A stretch of 64,000 nt of DNA from Rhodoferax sp. OV413 (GTDB lineage: Bacteria > Pseudomonadota > Gammaproteobacteria > Burkholderiales > Burkholderiaceae_C), in contig NZ_FNJA01000003.1 in assembly GCF_900104385.1 (NCBI RefSeq), forward strand, positions 310,001 through 374,000, read 5' to 3'. Both the position numbers and the translations under genes were made by a program. The notes beneath the pieces are model-generated. The model was not told the DNA's origin, did not search any database, and saw only the letters and a program-made list of their open reading frames with translations. Shown one piece after another: positions 1 through 9,055 of this stretch. The number at the start of each line of letters is the position of its first letter. Positions within the stretch are counted from its first letter, which is position 1.

Positions 1-231
1 CAAGTGGATGAAGCGGTCCATGTGGCGCGCTTCTTTTTCGGGAATCAGCGCATTGATGTCAAAGCCCTTGACCTCGCCCGCAAACTTGCAGGAGAACGGA
101 CTGGCATCAAACGATTTGATCAGGTCAATGCCCGACTGACCGGCCAGCAAAGCCGACCATGCATCGGCCACCGTGTTACCCACGGGGCTGACGCACCCTA
201 AACCTGTGACGACAACACGACGACGGGACAT
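1..231 (-). CDS. fabF: 3-oxoacyl-ACP synthase II, N-terminal part (cut by window edge)
   Basis: Only the first 77 codons are present; the gene runs off the left edge. The protein opens [19 protein letters not shown], the standard start of the FabF condensing enzyme, which extends acyl-ACP with malonyl-ACP in fatty-acid elongation. The active-site Cys-His-His lies outside the window. It is the last gene seen in the plsX-fabH-fabD-fabG-acpP-fabF series, all on this strand, with acpP about 170 bases upstream. The identification rests on the N-terminus plus operon context. Confidence 0.93.
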   Translation of the reverse strand, partial: MSRRRVVVTGLGCVSPVGNTVADAWSALLAGQSGIDLIKSFDASPFSCKFAGEVKGFDINALIPEKEARHMDRFIHL

Positions 232-402
232 AATTAAATTTGTGTGGTTAGCAGCACAGATGCTGCAGATGCTGCAGTCCTATTGCGGCCCTGTGGGTTC
301 ACACAATAGAGACGCTGGCAGCGTGAAAAAACGGCGCGGCAGGCGCATGGCAACGCCTTATTCCAGCCGGGTATGGACACCCAGACACCACGCGCCGGAG
401 TT

Positions 403-1500
<1,098 letters not shown>

Positions 1501-1504
<4 letters not shown>

Positions 1505-2475
1505 GCTGCGGCTCCCGCAAGATTGGACCGAACCTCGGCCATGCTGGCCGGGTCAAACAAAGGCAGGCCCGTCAGGCTACCGTCGATACGCTTGACCATG
1601 CCGGCCAGCACCTTGCCCGGACCGCATTCGACCAAGGTAGTGACGCCACGCGCCTTGATAGCTGCCACGCATTCCACCCAGCGCACCGGGCCAAACGCCT
1701 GGCGCACCAGGGCGTCGCGGATGCGGTCGGCATCGGTTTCCACCGCCACATCGATGTTGTTGACCAGCGGAATCTGGGCCGCGGCAAAACTGACCTGCGC
1801 GAGTTTTTCGCGCAGCTTCTCGGCTGCAGGCTGCATCAGGCTGGAATGGAAAGGCGCCGACACCGGCAAAGGCAAAGCGCGCTTGGCGCCATTGGCCTTC
1901 AGGACTTCGCAGGCCTTCTCAACCGCCGCTTTGCTGCCGGCAATCACGGTCTGGCCGGGGTCGTTGAAGTTCACCGCCTCTACCACTTCGGCTGCAAATT
2001 CAGAGCCCAAAGCACGCATAGCGCTTGTCACTTCTGCGCAACCAGCTATTACTTTAGTAGCATCGAGGCCCAGGATCGCCGCCATGGCGCCGACGCCGAC
2101 CGGCACCGCATCCTGCATGGCCTGGGCCCGGAAACGCACCAGAGGCGCCGCCTGCGCCAAGGTCAGCACGCCCGAGGCCACCAGGGCCGAATACTCGCCC
2201 AGCGAATGGCCAGCCACCACCGAGGGCGCAAGACCGGTCTCGGCGATCCAGGCGCGGTAGGCGGCCACGGCAGCCACCAGCATCACCGGCTGGGTGTTGG
2301 TGGTCAAAGCCAAGGCTTCTTTCGGGCCTTCCTTGATCAGTTGGCCGACGTTTTCACCCAGAGCGTCCGAGGCCTCCTGCAGAGTCTGGGCAATCACCGG
2401 GTGGTCACCCCAGGCGTCGAGCATGCCCACAGACTGGGAGCCCTGGCCCGGGAACACAAATGCAAAATTATTCAT
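1501..2475 (-). CDS. fabD: Malonyl-CoA:ACP transacylase
   Basis: A 324-residue protein that loads malonyl groups on ACP. The nucleophile is Ser91 in GHSLGEY and the partner His210 is in SAPFHSSLM; the N-terminal FVFPGQGSQ is also typical. It is about 15 residues longer than the E. coli enzyme as I remember it. Much of the excess falls at residues 138-155 (DATKVIAGCAEVTSAMRA), which are encoded by a copy of the dispersed repeat described for this window. That segment lies between conserved blocks and keeps the frame, so the enzyme is probably functional. It overlaps fabG by four bases. Confidence 0.97.
2011..2064 (-). repeat. Dispersed palindromic repeat, copy inside fabD
   Basis: Read on the minus strand this contains GCTACTAAAGTAATAGCTG, TTGCGC, about ten variable bases, then AAGCGCTATG. 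This matches the family core ATAGCTGCTTGCGC ... AAGCGCTAGAGGC found elsewhere in the window. It is in frame with fabD in the sense orientation, with the codon boundary A|GCT. Confidence 0.72.
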
Positions 2476-2482
2476 GGAATAT

Positions 2483-2532
2483 ATGAGTCAAATATGCCGT
2501 TAGCGCTTATTGGACAAGCGCAGCATGCTACA
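2483..2532 (-). repeat. Dispersed palindromic repeat between fabH and fabD
   Basis: The minus strand reads GTAGCATGCTGCGCTTG, TCC, AATAAGCGCTAACGGC, then an AT-rich tail. The inner arms GCGCTT/AAGCGC can form a hairpin. The element begins at the fabH stop codon: its first TAG is the fabH terminator codon. It occupies nearly all of the 52-base gap to fabD. Confidence 0.75.
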
Positions 2533-3508
2533 GATTCAGCAGCACTGCACCCCAGGTAAAACCACCGCCCACGCCTTCCAGCATCAGCGTCTCACCTTTT
2601 TTGATCTTGCCGCTGCGCACACCGCTGTCCAGCGCCAGCGGAATCGAGGCCGCCGAGGTGTTGCCGTGCTGGTCCACCGTGACCATCACCTTGTCCATCG
2701 ACAGCTTGAGCCGCTTGGCGGTGCTCTGCATGATGCGGATGTTCGCCTGGTGCGGCACCAGCCAGTCAATATCTTCCTGGGTCTTGCCGGCTTTGGCCAA
2801 GGTAGCCCGGGCGGCGTCTTCCAACACGCCCACCGCCAACTTGAACACCGCGGGGCCGTCCATCTTCAGCAGCGGATGGCCTGAAGCCGCTCCGCCCGAG
2901 ACGTGGCCTGGCACGCACAGAATGCCGACGTACTTGCCGTCTGCATGCAGGTCGCTGGCCAGAATGCCGGGTGTATCCGAGGCTTCAAGCACCACCGCAC
3001 CCGCGCCGTCGCCGAACAGCACGCAGGTCGTGCGATCCGAGAAATCCAGAATCCGGGAGAAAACTTCGGCGCCGACCACCAAGGCCTTGGTCGCCGTGCC
3101 AGTGCGGATCATTGCGTCGGCCACCGTCAGCGCGTAGACAAAACCGCTGCACACGGCTTGCACGTCGAACGCCGGGCAGCCGGCAATGCCTAGCTTGTTC
3201 TGCAGAATGCAGGCCGACGAGGGGAAGACCATGTCCGGGGTGGACGTGGCCACAATGATCAGGTCAATGTCTTTGGCCTCAACGCCGGCCGCCTGCAAGG
3301 CATTTTGGGCCGCATGGAGTGCGAGATCGCTGCAGGCCACGTCGGGCGCTGCAAAGTGGCGGGCGCGGATGCCGGTGCGTTCCACGATCCAGTCGTCTGA
3401 AGTCTCTACGCCCTTGGTCGCCAATTCGGCGACCAGATCGGCATTACTCAAGCGACGGGGTGGGAGATAACTACCGGTTCCGGTGATACGGGAATATGGA
3501 CTCGTCAT
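2528..3508 (-). CDS. fabH: 3-oxoacyl-ACP synthase III
   Basis: A 326-residue condensing enzyme that joins acetyl-CoA and malonyl-ACP to start fatty-acid synthesis. The triad is Cys120 ([11 protein letters not shown]), His253 (VPHQANIRI) and Asn283 (DQHGNTSAA), the FabH pattern rather than Cys-His-His of FabF. Its start overlaps the plsX stop by four bases. The stop codon abuts and is contributed by a dispersed repeat copy that fills the gap to fabD. Confidence 0.97.
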   Translation of the reverse strand: MTSPYSRITGTGSYLPPRRLSNADLVAELATKGVETSDDWIVERTGIRARHFAAPDVACSDLALHAAQNALQAAGVEAKDIDLIIVATSTPDMVFPSSACILQNKLGIAGCPAFDVQAVCSGFVYALTVADAMIRTGTATKALVVGAEVFSRILDFSDRTTCVLFGDGAGAVVLEASDTPGILASDLHADGKYVGILCVPGHVSGGAASGHPLLKMDGPAVFKLAVGVLEDAARATLAKAGKTQEDIDWLVPHQANIRIMQSTAKRLKLSMDKVMVTVDQHGNTSAASIPLALDSGVRSGKIKKGETLMLEGVGGGFTWGAVLLNL

Positions 3509-4557
3509 GCGCTCATGGTTGCGGAGGTATCCAGCGCATAGTCCGCGGGCTCCGCCAAAAGCGGGGCCGCATGGGCAATGCGGGCTTGGACACGGTCCAG
3601 CAGGTTGTTTCGGGCTGCATCATACGCCCGGTGCAAGGCCTGCTCAAACGCAAAAGCATCGGCAGAACCATGGCTTTTGAACACCAGGCCGCGCAGGCCG
3701 AGCAAGGCTGCACCGTTGTATCGCCTATGGTCCATGCGCTTTTTAAGCGCTGTTAGCACCGGATAGGACAAAATTGCCGCAAATTTGGTGAATAGATTGC
3801 GCGAAAACTCGACCCGCAAGAAATTCACGATCATGCTGGCCAGGCCCTCGCTGGTCTTGAGCGCCACATTGCCAACAAAGCCATCGCAGACCACGATATC
3901 CGTGGTGCCCACGAAAATATCGTTACCTTCGACATTGCCGTAGAAGTTCAAGTCGCCGGCCAGCGCGGCTGCGCGCAACAGCTCGCCCGAGCGCTTGATG
4001 GTTTCGTTGCCCTTGATGGCTTCTTCGCCAATGTTCAACAGGCCAACCGAGGGATTTTCGTTATCGCTCAGCACCGACACCAGGGCCGAGCCCATTACCG
4101 CGAACTGCAGCAAATGTTCGGCCGTGCAGTCCACATTCGCACCCAGATCGAGCACGGTAGTGGCGCCGCCCTTGGCATTCGGGATCTGCCCGGCAATCGC
4201 GGGGCGGTCGATGCCATCCAGGGTCTTCAGCAGGTAGCGCGCAATCGCCATCAGGGCGCCAGTATTGCCAGCGGACACCGCCGCCTGGGCCGTGCCCTGC
4301 TTGACCTGGCTGATCGCCACGCGCATCGAAGAGTCCTTCTTCTTGCGCAGAGCTATCTCGATGGAATCGTCCATGCCCACCACCTCGCTGGCGGCCACCA
4401 GGGTCGCACGCGGGTGCACAAACTCAGCCAAGCTGGCAGGCAAGCCCACCAGCAGCAAAGCTGCGTCCGGATAGCGGTCAAGAAATTGGCGGCAGGCGGG
4501 CAGGGTCACACGCGGACCATGGTCGCCGCCCATGCAGTCCACAGCAAGTGTGATCAT
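3505..4557 (-). CDS. plsX: Phosphate acyltransferase PlsX
   Basis: A 350-residue protein beginning [15 protein letters not shown], the PlsX hallmark. PlsX makes acyl-phosphate from acyl-ACP for phosphatidic acid synthesis by PlsY/PlsC and is a peripheral membrane enzyme. It also carries the conserved [10 protein letters not shown] and [17 protein letters not shown] segments. It lies between rpmF and fabH with a four-base overlap to fabH. Confidence 0.97.
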   Translation of the reverse strand: MITLAVDCMGGDHGPRVTLPACRQFLDRYPDAALLLVGLPASLAEFVHPRATLVAASEVVGMDDSIEIALRKKKDSSMRVAISQVKQGTAQAAVSAGNTGALMAIARYLLKTLDGIDRPAIAGQIPNAKGGATTVLDLGANVDCTAEHLLQFAVMGSALVSVLSDNENPSVGLLNIGEEAIKGNETIKRSGELLRAAALAGDLNFYGNVEGNDIFVGTTDIVVCDGFVGNVALKTSEGLASMIVNFLRVEFSRNLFTKFAAILSYPVLTALKKRMDHRRYNGAALLGLRGLVFKSHGSADAFAFEQALHRAYDAARNNLLDRVQARIAHAAPLLAEPADYALDTSATMSA

Positions 4558-4676
4558 GGCGCGCCAACCTTGGGGTTAACGCTGCAGGAGGCGCAAGAAA
4601 CCAGAAGTGCAGACATCAAAACAAAGGCCCGTGGCTACGGGTTGCGTAGCACCGGGCCCAGGATTCAAAGCGCAGC

Positions 4677-4859
4677 TTAGGCTTCGGATTTGTTCTTCAA
4701 CACCTGGCGGCCACGGTAGAAACCGTTGGGGCTGATGTGGTGGCGCAGGTGAACTTCACCGGTGGTGGGTTCCACTGCGATACCGGGCACGTTCAGTGCG
4801 TTGTGCGAACGGTGCATACCGCGCTTGGAAGGGGATTTTTTGTTTTGCTGGACGGCCAT
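4677..4859 (-). CDS. rpmF: 50S ribosomal protein L32
   Basis: A 60-residue basic protein starting [20 protein letters not shown], the L32 signature. It is a structural protein of the large ribosomal subunit. A strong AGGAG lies six bases before the ATG. It sits between yceD and plsX, the conserved arrangement coupling ribosome and lipid synthesis genes. The usual zinc-binding cysteines of some L32 forms are absent, as is common in proteobacteria. Confidence 0.98.
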   Translation of the reverse strand: MAVQQNKKSPSKRGMHRSHNALNVPGIAVEPTTGEVHLRHHISPNGFYRGRQVLKNKSEA

Positions 4860-5050
4860 GGTCGGCTCCTAAGTAAATGCGTTTAAAGCTAAACGCTTAA
4901 GTAATTACACAAACACGAAAACGAAGGAAGCGCGAAACAGTCAGATCCGAGGCATCCTCGGCTCATTGATTAAACATCAACCAAAAGCACACAGGCCTTT
5001 TCGCGCGAAGCCTTAGATTATAGCCCAAGGCTGTGACTTGACGCCAGCCC

Positions 5051-5599
5051 TCAGTCCGAGCCCTCGCCTCGCAGCTGGGCTAGGGCGGCAAACGGCTTGG
5101 GTTTCTCGGCCAAAGCGGCCTCGAATGCCGGGTCCACCACCTCCAATTTGACCTCCACCGGGCATTCCTCATGACGCGGAACCAGGGGAATTTCCATCAG
5201 CAACTCGTCTTCCACCAGGGTGGCCAGGTCAAACTCCGGGTCCAGCGCCAGCACATCGTCTTCGGATTCGTCGTCCAGCGCAGCAGCGGTCTCTTCGTCG
5301 GCCACAAAGCGGAACGAGCGGTCTACCGCCAAAGCCACATCGACCGGTGTCAGGCAGCGCTGGCAGGTCAGGGGCAGTACGGTGTCGGCTTGCACATGCA
5401 GCCAGACCTCGGGCTCGCCGCCGGGCACGGCGCGCAGCTCGCCCTGCGCGCTCCAATTAAGAGTCAAATCGGCTGCTGGCGCAGATACCTCCTGCGCGAG
5501 GCGCTCGTATTTTTGTAGCAGGTCCTGCTGCGCGCGGCTACCTGCGGACTGCGCGAAGGCGCGAACGTCCAGGGGGGTGGAGGCAATCTCGGTTTTCAT
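5051..5599 (-). CDS. yceD: DUF177/YceD family protein (23S rRNA accumulation protein)
   Basis: A 182-residue acidic protein of the YceD/DUF177 family. Visible features are the paired cysteines in LPLTCQRCLTPVDVAL and a C-terminal CPVEVKLEVVDPAFEALA-like region, with a run of acidic residues around the middle. The family is linked to 23S rRNA accumulation; its biochemical role is unclear. I chose MKTEIASTPLDV as the start because a longer reading would overlap the divergent maf start. It sits upstream of rpmF as in E. coli. Confidence 0.9.
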   Translation of the reverse strand: MKTEIASTPLDVRAFAQSAGSRAQQDLLQKYERLAQEVSAPAADLTLNWSAQGELRAVPGGEPEVWLHVQADTVLPLTCQRCLTPVDVALAVDRSFRFVADEETAAALDDESEDDVLALDPEFDLATLVEDELLMEIPLVPRHEECPVEVKLEVVDPAFEAALAEKPKPFAALAQLRGEGSD

Positions 5600-5624
5600 G
5601 CCTGCAGTGTAAGAGAATCCCGGC

Positions 5625-6230
5625 ATGCATTCTTCCCCGCCCTCCCCCATCCGCCGCGCCCTGGTACTGGGCTCGACCTCGCGCTACCGGCGCGAGCTGC
5701 TACAGCGCCTGCAGATTCCGTTCGAGGTCGCCTCCCCCGAGGTCGATGAAACCCCGCTGCCCGGCGAATGCCCGCGCGACCTGGCTTTGCGCCTGTCGCT
5801 GGCCAAGGCCCAGGCCGTGGCGGCCCGCTTCCCGCAGGCAGTGGTGATCGGCTCTGACCAGGTGGCAGATCTGCATGGCACGCCGCTGGGCAAGCCCGGC
5901 AACCACGAACGCGCCGTGGCCCAGTTGCGCCAGATGCGCGGCCAGACCGTGGTGTTCCAAACCGCGCTGTCGGTGGTCTGCCTGGAAACCGGCTTTGCCC
6001 AGACCGCGCTGGCACCGGTGCGGGTCCAGTTCCGCCAGCTCAGCGACGCCGAAATCGAGGCCTATCTTCGCGCCGAGCAACCCTATGACTGCGCAGGCAG
6101 CGCCAAAAGCGAAGGCCTGGGCATCAGCCTGCTGGACGCCATCGACAGCGACGACCCGACCGCACTGGTCGGCCTGCCGCTGATCCGCACCTGCCAGCTG
6201 CTGCGCGCCGCCGGAGTCGCCCTGCTATGA
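5625..6230 (+). CDS. Maf/YceF-type nucleoside triphosphate pyrophosphatase
   Basis: A 201-residue Maf-family protein. It has the N-terminal LVLGSTSRYRRELLQRL, the central VVIGSDQVA and the C-terminal YDCAGSAKSEGLGISLL. The last motif is the YceF (MafB) form, associated with hydrolysis of 7-methyl-GTP, rather than the dTTP/UTP-specific form. It acts in the cytoplasm to remove modified nucleotides. It is divergent from yceD by only 25 bases and overlaps the next gene by four bases. The subtype assignment is by motif only. Confidence 0.9.
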   Translation: MHSSPPSPIRRALVLGSTSRYRRELLQRLQIPFEVASPEVDETPLPGECPRDLALRLSLAKAQAVAARFPQAVVIGSDQVADLHGTPLGKPGNHERAVAQLRQMRGQTVVFQTALSVVCLETGFAQTALAPVRVQFRQLSDAEIEAYLRAEQPYDCAGSAKSEGLGISLLDAIDSDDPTALVGLPLIRTCQLLRAAGVALL

Positions 6231-6988
6231 AGCCCGGCAAACTCTATTTGGTACCAGCTCCTCTGGATTTCGGCTGCACCACCCAGACGCCGCTGGAAGA
6301 CGTGATGCCGCTGGGCACGCTACGGGTGGCGGCCCGCCTGCAGCACTGGATCTGCGAAAACGCCAAAACCACCCGCGCCTACTTGAAGCGGGTGGACGCG
6401 CTGCAGCCCTTGGCCCAGCCCATCCAGGCACTGCAAATCCAGGAGCTGCCGCGGGAAGTGCATAAAAAAGGCGACCACAGCGGCCAGTTTGACGCCAAGC
6501 CGCTGCTGGCGGCCGCCTTGCAAGGCGCGGACATCGGCCTGGTCAGCGAAGCCGGCATGCCAGCGGTGGCCGACCCCGGCTCGTCGGTGGTGCGCGCCGC
6601 CCACGAACTAGGGCTGGAGGTGGTGGTGCTGGTCGGACCCGTATCGCTGCTGCTGGCGCTGGCGGCCAGCGGTTTGAACGGGCAAAGCTTTGCGTTTGTT
6701 GGCTATGTACCGCAGGCTGAACCGGAACGCGGCCAGCGCATCCGCGAACTGGAAGCACTGGCGTTGAAGACCGGGCAAACCCAGATTTTCATAGAAACAC
6801 CGTACCGCAACTCGTCCTTGCTGCAGGGGCTGCTACAGAATTTGCAGCAAAATACACGCTTGGCGGTGAGCAGCGGTATGACCCTGGCCGAGCCGCGCAC
6901 CCTGAGCGACACGGTCAAAGGCTGGCGACAAAAAAACAAGGCGGGCCTGGTCTCTGACCAGCCCGCCGTGTTTGCGATAGGACGTTAA
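6227..6988 (+). CDS. RsmI-like tetrapyrrole-methylase-fold SAM methyltransferase
   Basis: A 253-residue protein of the tetrapyrrole methylase/RsmI superfamily. It has GKLYLVPAPL at the N-terminus, GLVSEAGMPAVADPGSSVV at about residues 103-121 (the family SAM-site segment) and IFIETPYRNSSLL. RsmI itself 2'-O-methylates 16S rRNA C1402, but RsmI is normally about 285 residues with a different N-terminal ITLRA block and HTRxLL; here the block reads LGTLRVAARLQHWICENAKTTRAYL. It is more likely a paralogue than RsmI proper, target unknown. Its start overlaps maf by four bases. Confidence 0.82.
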   Translation: MKPGKLYLVPAPLDFGCTTQTPLEDVMPLGTLRVAARLQHWICENAKTTRAYLKRVDALQPLAQPIQALQIQELPREVHKKGDHSGQFDAKPLLAAALQGADIGLVSEAGMPAVADPGSSVVRAAHELGLEVVVLVGPVSLLLALAASGLNGQSFAFVGYVPQAEPERGQRIRELEALALKTGQTQIFIETPYRNSSLLQGLLQNLQQNTRLAVSSGMTLAEPRTLSDTVKGWRQKNKAGLVSDQPAVFAIGR

Positions 6989-7003
6989 CGGACGCTGAAC
7001 TTA

Positions 7004-7996
7004 TCAGCGCAGTGCAGGGATGCTCTTCAGGGCCCGCACCGAGCCCTCGCCAATCGCCGCACCAAAGCGTTTGGCCAGGCGTTCAGCCACATTCTCACGG
7101 CGGGTGTAGTCGATCAGCTCTTCGGCCTTGACCACTTCGCGGGCCACATAGTCCAGGTTGCCCAGATGGTCGGCCAGACCCATCTCCACGGCCTGCTGGC
7201 CACTCCAGAACAAGCCGCTGAAGGTCTCGGGGGTTTCCTTCAGACGCTTGCCGCGGCCGGCCTTCACTGCATCGATGAACTGGGTGTGGATCTGGTTCAG
7301 CATGTTTTGCGCAAACGCGCGCTGGGTCTCGCTTTGCGGGCTGAACGGGTCCAGAAAGCCTTTGTTTTCACCGGCCGTCATCAGGCGGCGCTCGACGCCC
7401 AGCTTGTCCATCAAGCCGGTGAAGCCAAAGCCGTCCATCAGCACACCAATGCTGCCAACGATGCTGGCCTTGTCAACGTAAATATCGTCCGCAGCCACGG
7501 CGATGTAATAGGCCGCCGATGCGCAGGTTTCTTCCACCACGGCATACACCGGCTTCTTGTGCAGCACTTTGAGCCGGCGGATTTCGTCGTTGATGATGCC
7601 GGCCTGCACCGGGCTGCCGCCTGGCGAGTTGATCAATAGCACCACGGCCTGGGCACCTTCGTCTTCAAACGCGCTGCGCATGGCGGCCACCACGAACTCG
7701 GCGCCAGCATCGGCCCCGGAGGCGATTTCGCCCTTGATCTCGACCACGGCGGTATGGGCGGTGGACTTATCCGTCGTCGGTGCGGCGCGGTTCAATCCGA
7801 TCCAGGCCACGGCGATGAAAAAGACCAACCAGGACAAACGCACAAAGGTCTTCCAGCGGCGCGTGGCTTTTTGCTCGGCCAGCGCAGCGAAGGCCAGCTT
7901 TTCCAGGGTCGCGCGCTCCCAGCCACTGGCCTCGCTGGTACTGCGGCTAGGCGTTGGCGGGGTCTCGGGGGTCCCAGGAAAAATTGGGTCGGTCAT
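7004..7996 (-). CDS. S49 family serine peptidase (SppA/SohB-like signal peptide peptidase)
   Basis: A 330-residue protein with a proline/serine-rich cytoplasmic N-terminus, one transmembrane segment at about residues 51-69, then an S49 domain. LINSPGGSPVQ is at 121-131. The likely nucleophile is Ser160 in CASAAYYIA, with Lys212 (AGENKGFLDP) 52 residues later, the spacing known for the short SppA dyad. It degrades signal peptides or membrane-protein fragments on the periplasmic side. It ends a possible operon with the Rieske and HAD genes upstream, separated by only five bases from the former. Confidence 0.9.
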   Translation of the reverse strand: MTDPIFPGTPETPPTPSRSTSEASGWERATLEKLAFAALAEQKATRRWKTFVRLSWLVFFIAVAWIGLNRAAPTTDKSTAHTAVVEIKGEIASGADAGAEFVVAAMRSAFEDEGAQAVVLLINSPGGSPVQAGIINDEIRRLKVLHKKPVYAVVEETCASAAYYIAVAADDIYVDKASIVGSIGVLMDGFGFTGLMDKLGVERRLMTAGENKGFLDPFSPQSETQRAFAQNMLNQIHTQFIDAVKAGRGKRLKETPETFSGLFWSGQQAVEMGLADHLGNLDYVAREVVKAEELIDYTRRENVAERLAKRFGAAIGEGSVRALKSIPALR

Positions 7997-8001
7997 GGTT
8001 G

Positions 8002-8403
8002 TTAAAACTCAACAGGTTGCAATTGGTGGCGAGTATGCCAGTGCACTACGCCGTCCCGCTCGGACAGCTCGATCTTCACCAGCCCGCCGCGGCAGGGTCC
8101 GCCGCCACAGTCGCCGGTGTCCGGCCGGTAGGCGGCACCATGGGTGGCGCACAGCAGCCATTCGCCGGAGTCGTCGAATATGCGGTTCGGCTGGTAGTCC
8201 AGCTCCATGGGCACATGGGTGCAACGGTTCAGGTAGGCGTAGGCCTGGCCGTTGTAGCGGATGGCAAAGGCCCGGCAGGACTCGCCCAGGTACATGACGT
8301 CAAACGGCACGGCATCACCGCCGTCGTGCAAATCGGCCACATTGCACACAGGAATGGCTTGCACGGGCAAGGACTCCCGGAAAACCAGCGGCGACTCAGC
8401 CAT
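8002..8403 (-). CDS. Rieske [2Fe-2S] domain protein
   Basis: A 133-residue single-domain Rieske protein. The cluster ligands are Cys61/His63 (CTHVPMEL) and Cys85/His88 (CATHGA), with no signal peptide or membrane segment. It looks like a soluble ferredoxin-type electron carrier of the NirD/BphF class; partner and reaction are not visible. Its start overlaps the HAD phosphatase stop by eight bases and it is five bases from the S49 peptidase, so the three are probably co-transcribed. Confidence 0.88.
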   Translation of the reverse strand: MAESPLVFRESLPVQAIPVCNVADLHDGGDAVPFDVMYLGESCRAFAIRYNGQAYAYLNRCTHVPMELDYQPNRIFDDSGEWLLCATHGAAYRPDTGDCGGGPCRGGLVKIELSERDGVVHWHTRHQLQPVEF

Positions 8404-9055
8404 GCAACCTCAGCCAGTCACGCAGCTCTGCCACCGAATGGGCGACGAAGCGCGGCTGCAGCGCCTCAAAGGCATCGGTCGGGTGCGCACCATAGCCCAC
8501 GCCCACGCTGGCGCAGCCGGCATTCAGCGCCATCTGCAGGTCGTGCGTGGTGTCACCAATCATCAGGGTGCGTTCGGGCGCCACGCCGAATTCGCGCATC
8601 AGCTCGTGCAGCATGCGCGGGTGCGGCTTGCCCTGGGTTTCATCGGCGGTGCGCGAGCCGTCGAACACGCCTTGCAGCTCAACCGCGTGTAAAGCCTCGT
8701 CCAGGCCGCGGCGCGACTTGCCGGTGGCCACCGTCAGGCAATGCTGGCGCGCCTTGAGCTCGGCCAGCATGGGCAAGACCCCGTCAAACAAGACGATGTC
8801 GTGCTGGTGCGCAATATAGTGGTGGCGGTAGCGCTCGCCCAGTTCCGCATGCTTGGATACGGGCACATCGGGCGCGGCATGCGCAAGGGCTGGCATCAAG
8901 GCCATGCCGATCACATAGGACGCAGCTACATCGCTGGGCACGGTGCCGCCCACGTCGCGCACCGCTTCCTGGATGCTGCGGGTGATGATGGCCGTCGAGT
9001 CGAACAACGTGCCATCCCAGTCAAAAGCGATCAAATCAAATTGTCTAGCGGCCAT
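8396..9055 (-). CDS. HAD-superfamily hydrolase (phosphoglycolate phosphatase-like)
   Basis: A 219-residue HAD hydrolase, subfamily IA. Motif I is FDWDGTLFDST near the N-terminus, motif II is VATGKSRRGLDEAL and motif III/IV is ERTLMIGDTTHDLQMALNAG. It resembles Gph and related small-molecule phosphatases; the exact substrate cannot be read. I chose the ATG for MAARQFDLIAF because a GAAG lies six bases upstream and it gives only an 11-base overlap with manC; starts up to 33 bases earlier are open. Confidence 0.87.
   Translation of the reverse strand: MAARQFDLIAFDWDGTLFDSTAIITRSIQEAVRDVGGTVPSDVAASYVIGMALMPALAHAAPDVPVSKHAELGERYRHHYIAHQHDIVLFDGVLPMLAELKARQHCLTVATGKSRRGLDEALHAVELQGVFDGSRTADETQGKPHPRMLHELMREFGVAPERTLMIGDTTHDLQMALNAGCASVGVGYGAHPTDAFEALQPRFVAHSVAELRDWLRLHG

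Noticed and set aside
3735-3757. AGCGCTTAAAAAGCGC in plsX, similar to the inner arms of the dispersed repeat
   Set aside because: Encodes the normally conserved PlsX segment LTALKKRMD, with no left arm or right arm; treated as chance.
6828-6865. GCTACAGAATTTGCAGC in the RsmI-like gene, similar to the left arm of the repeat
   Set aside because: The core and right arm are missing; too weak to call.
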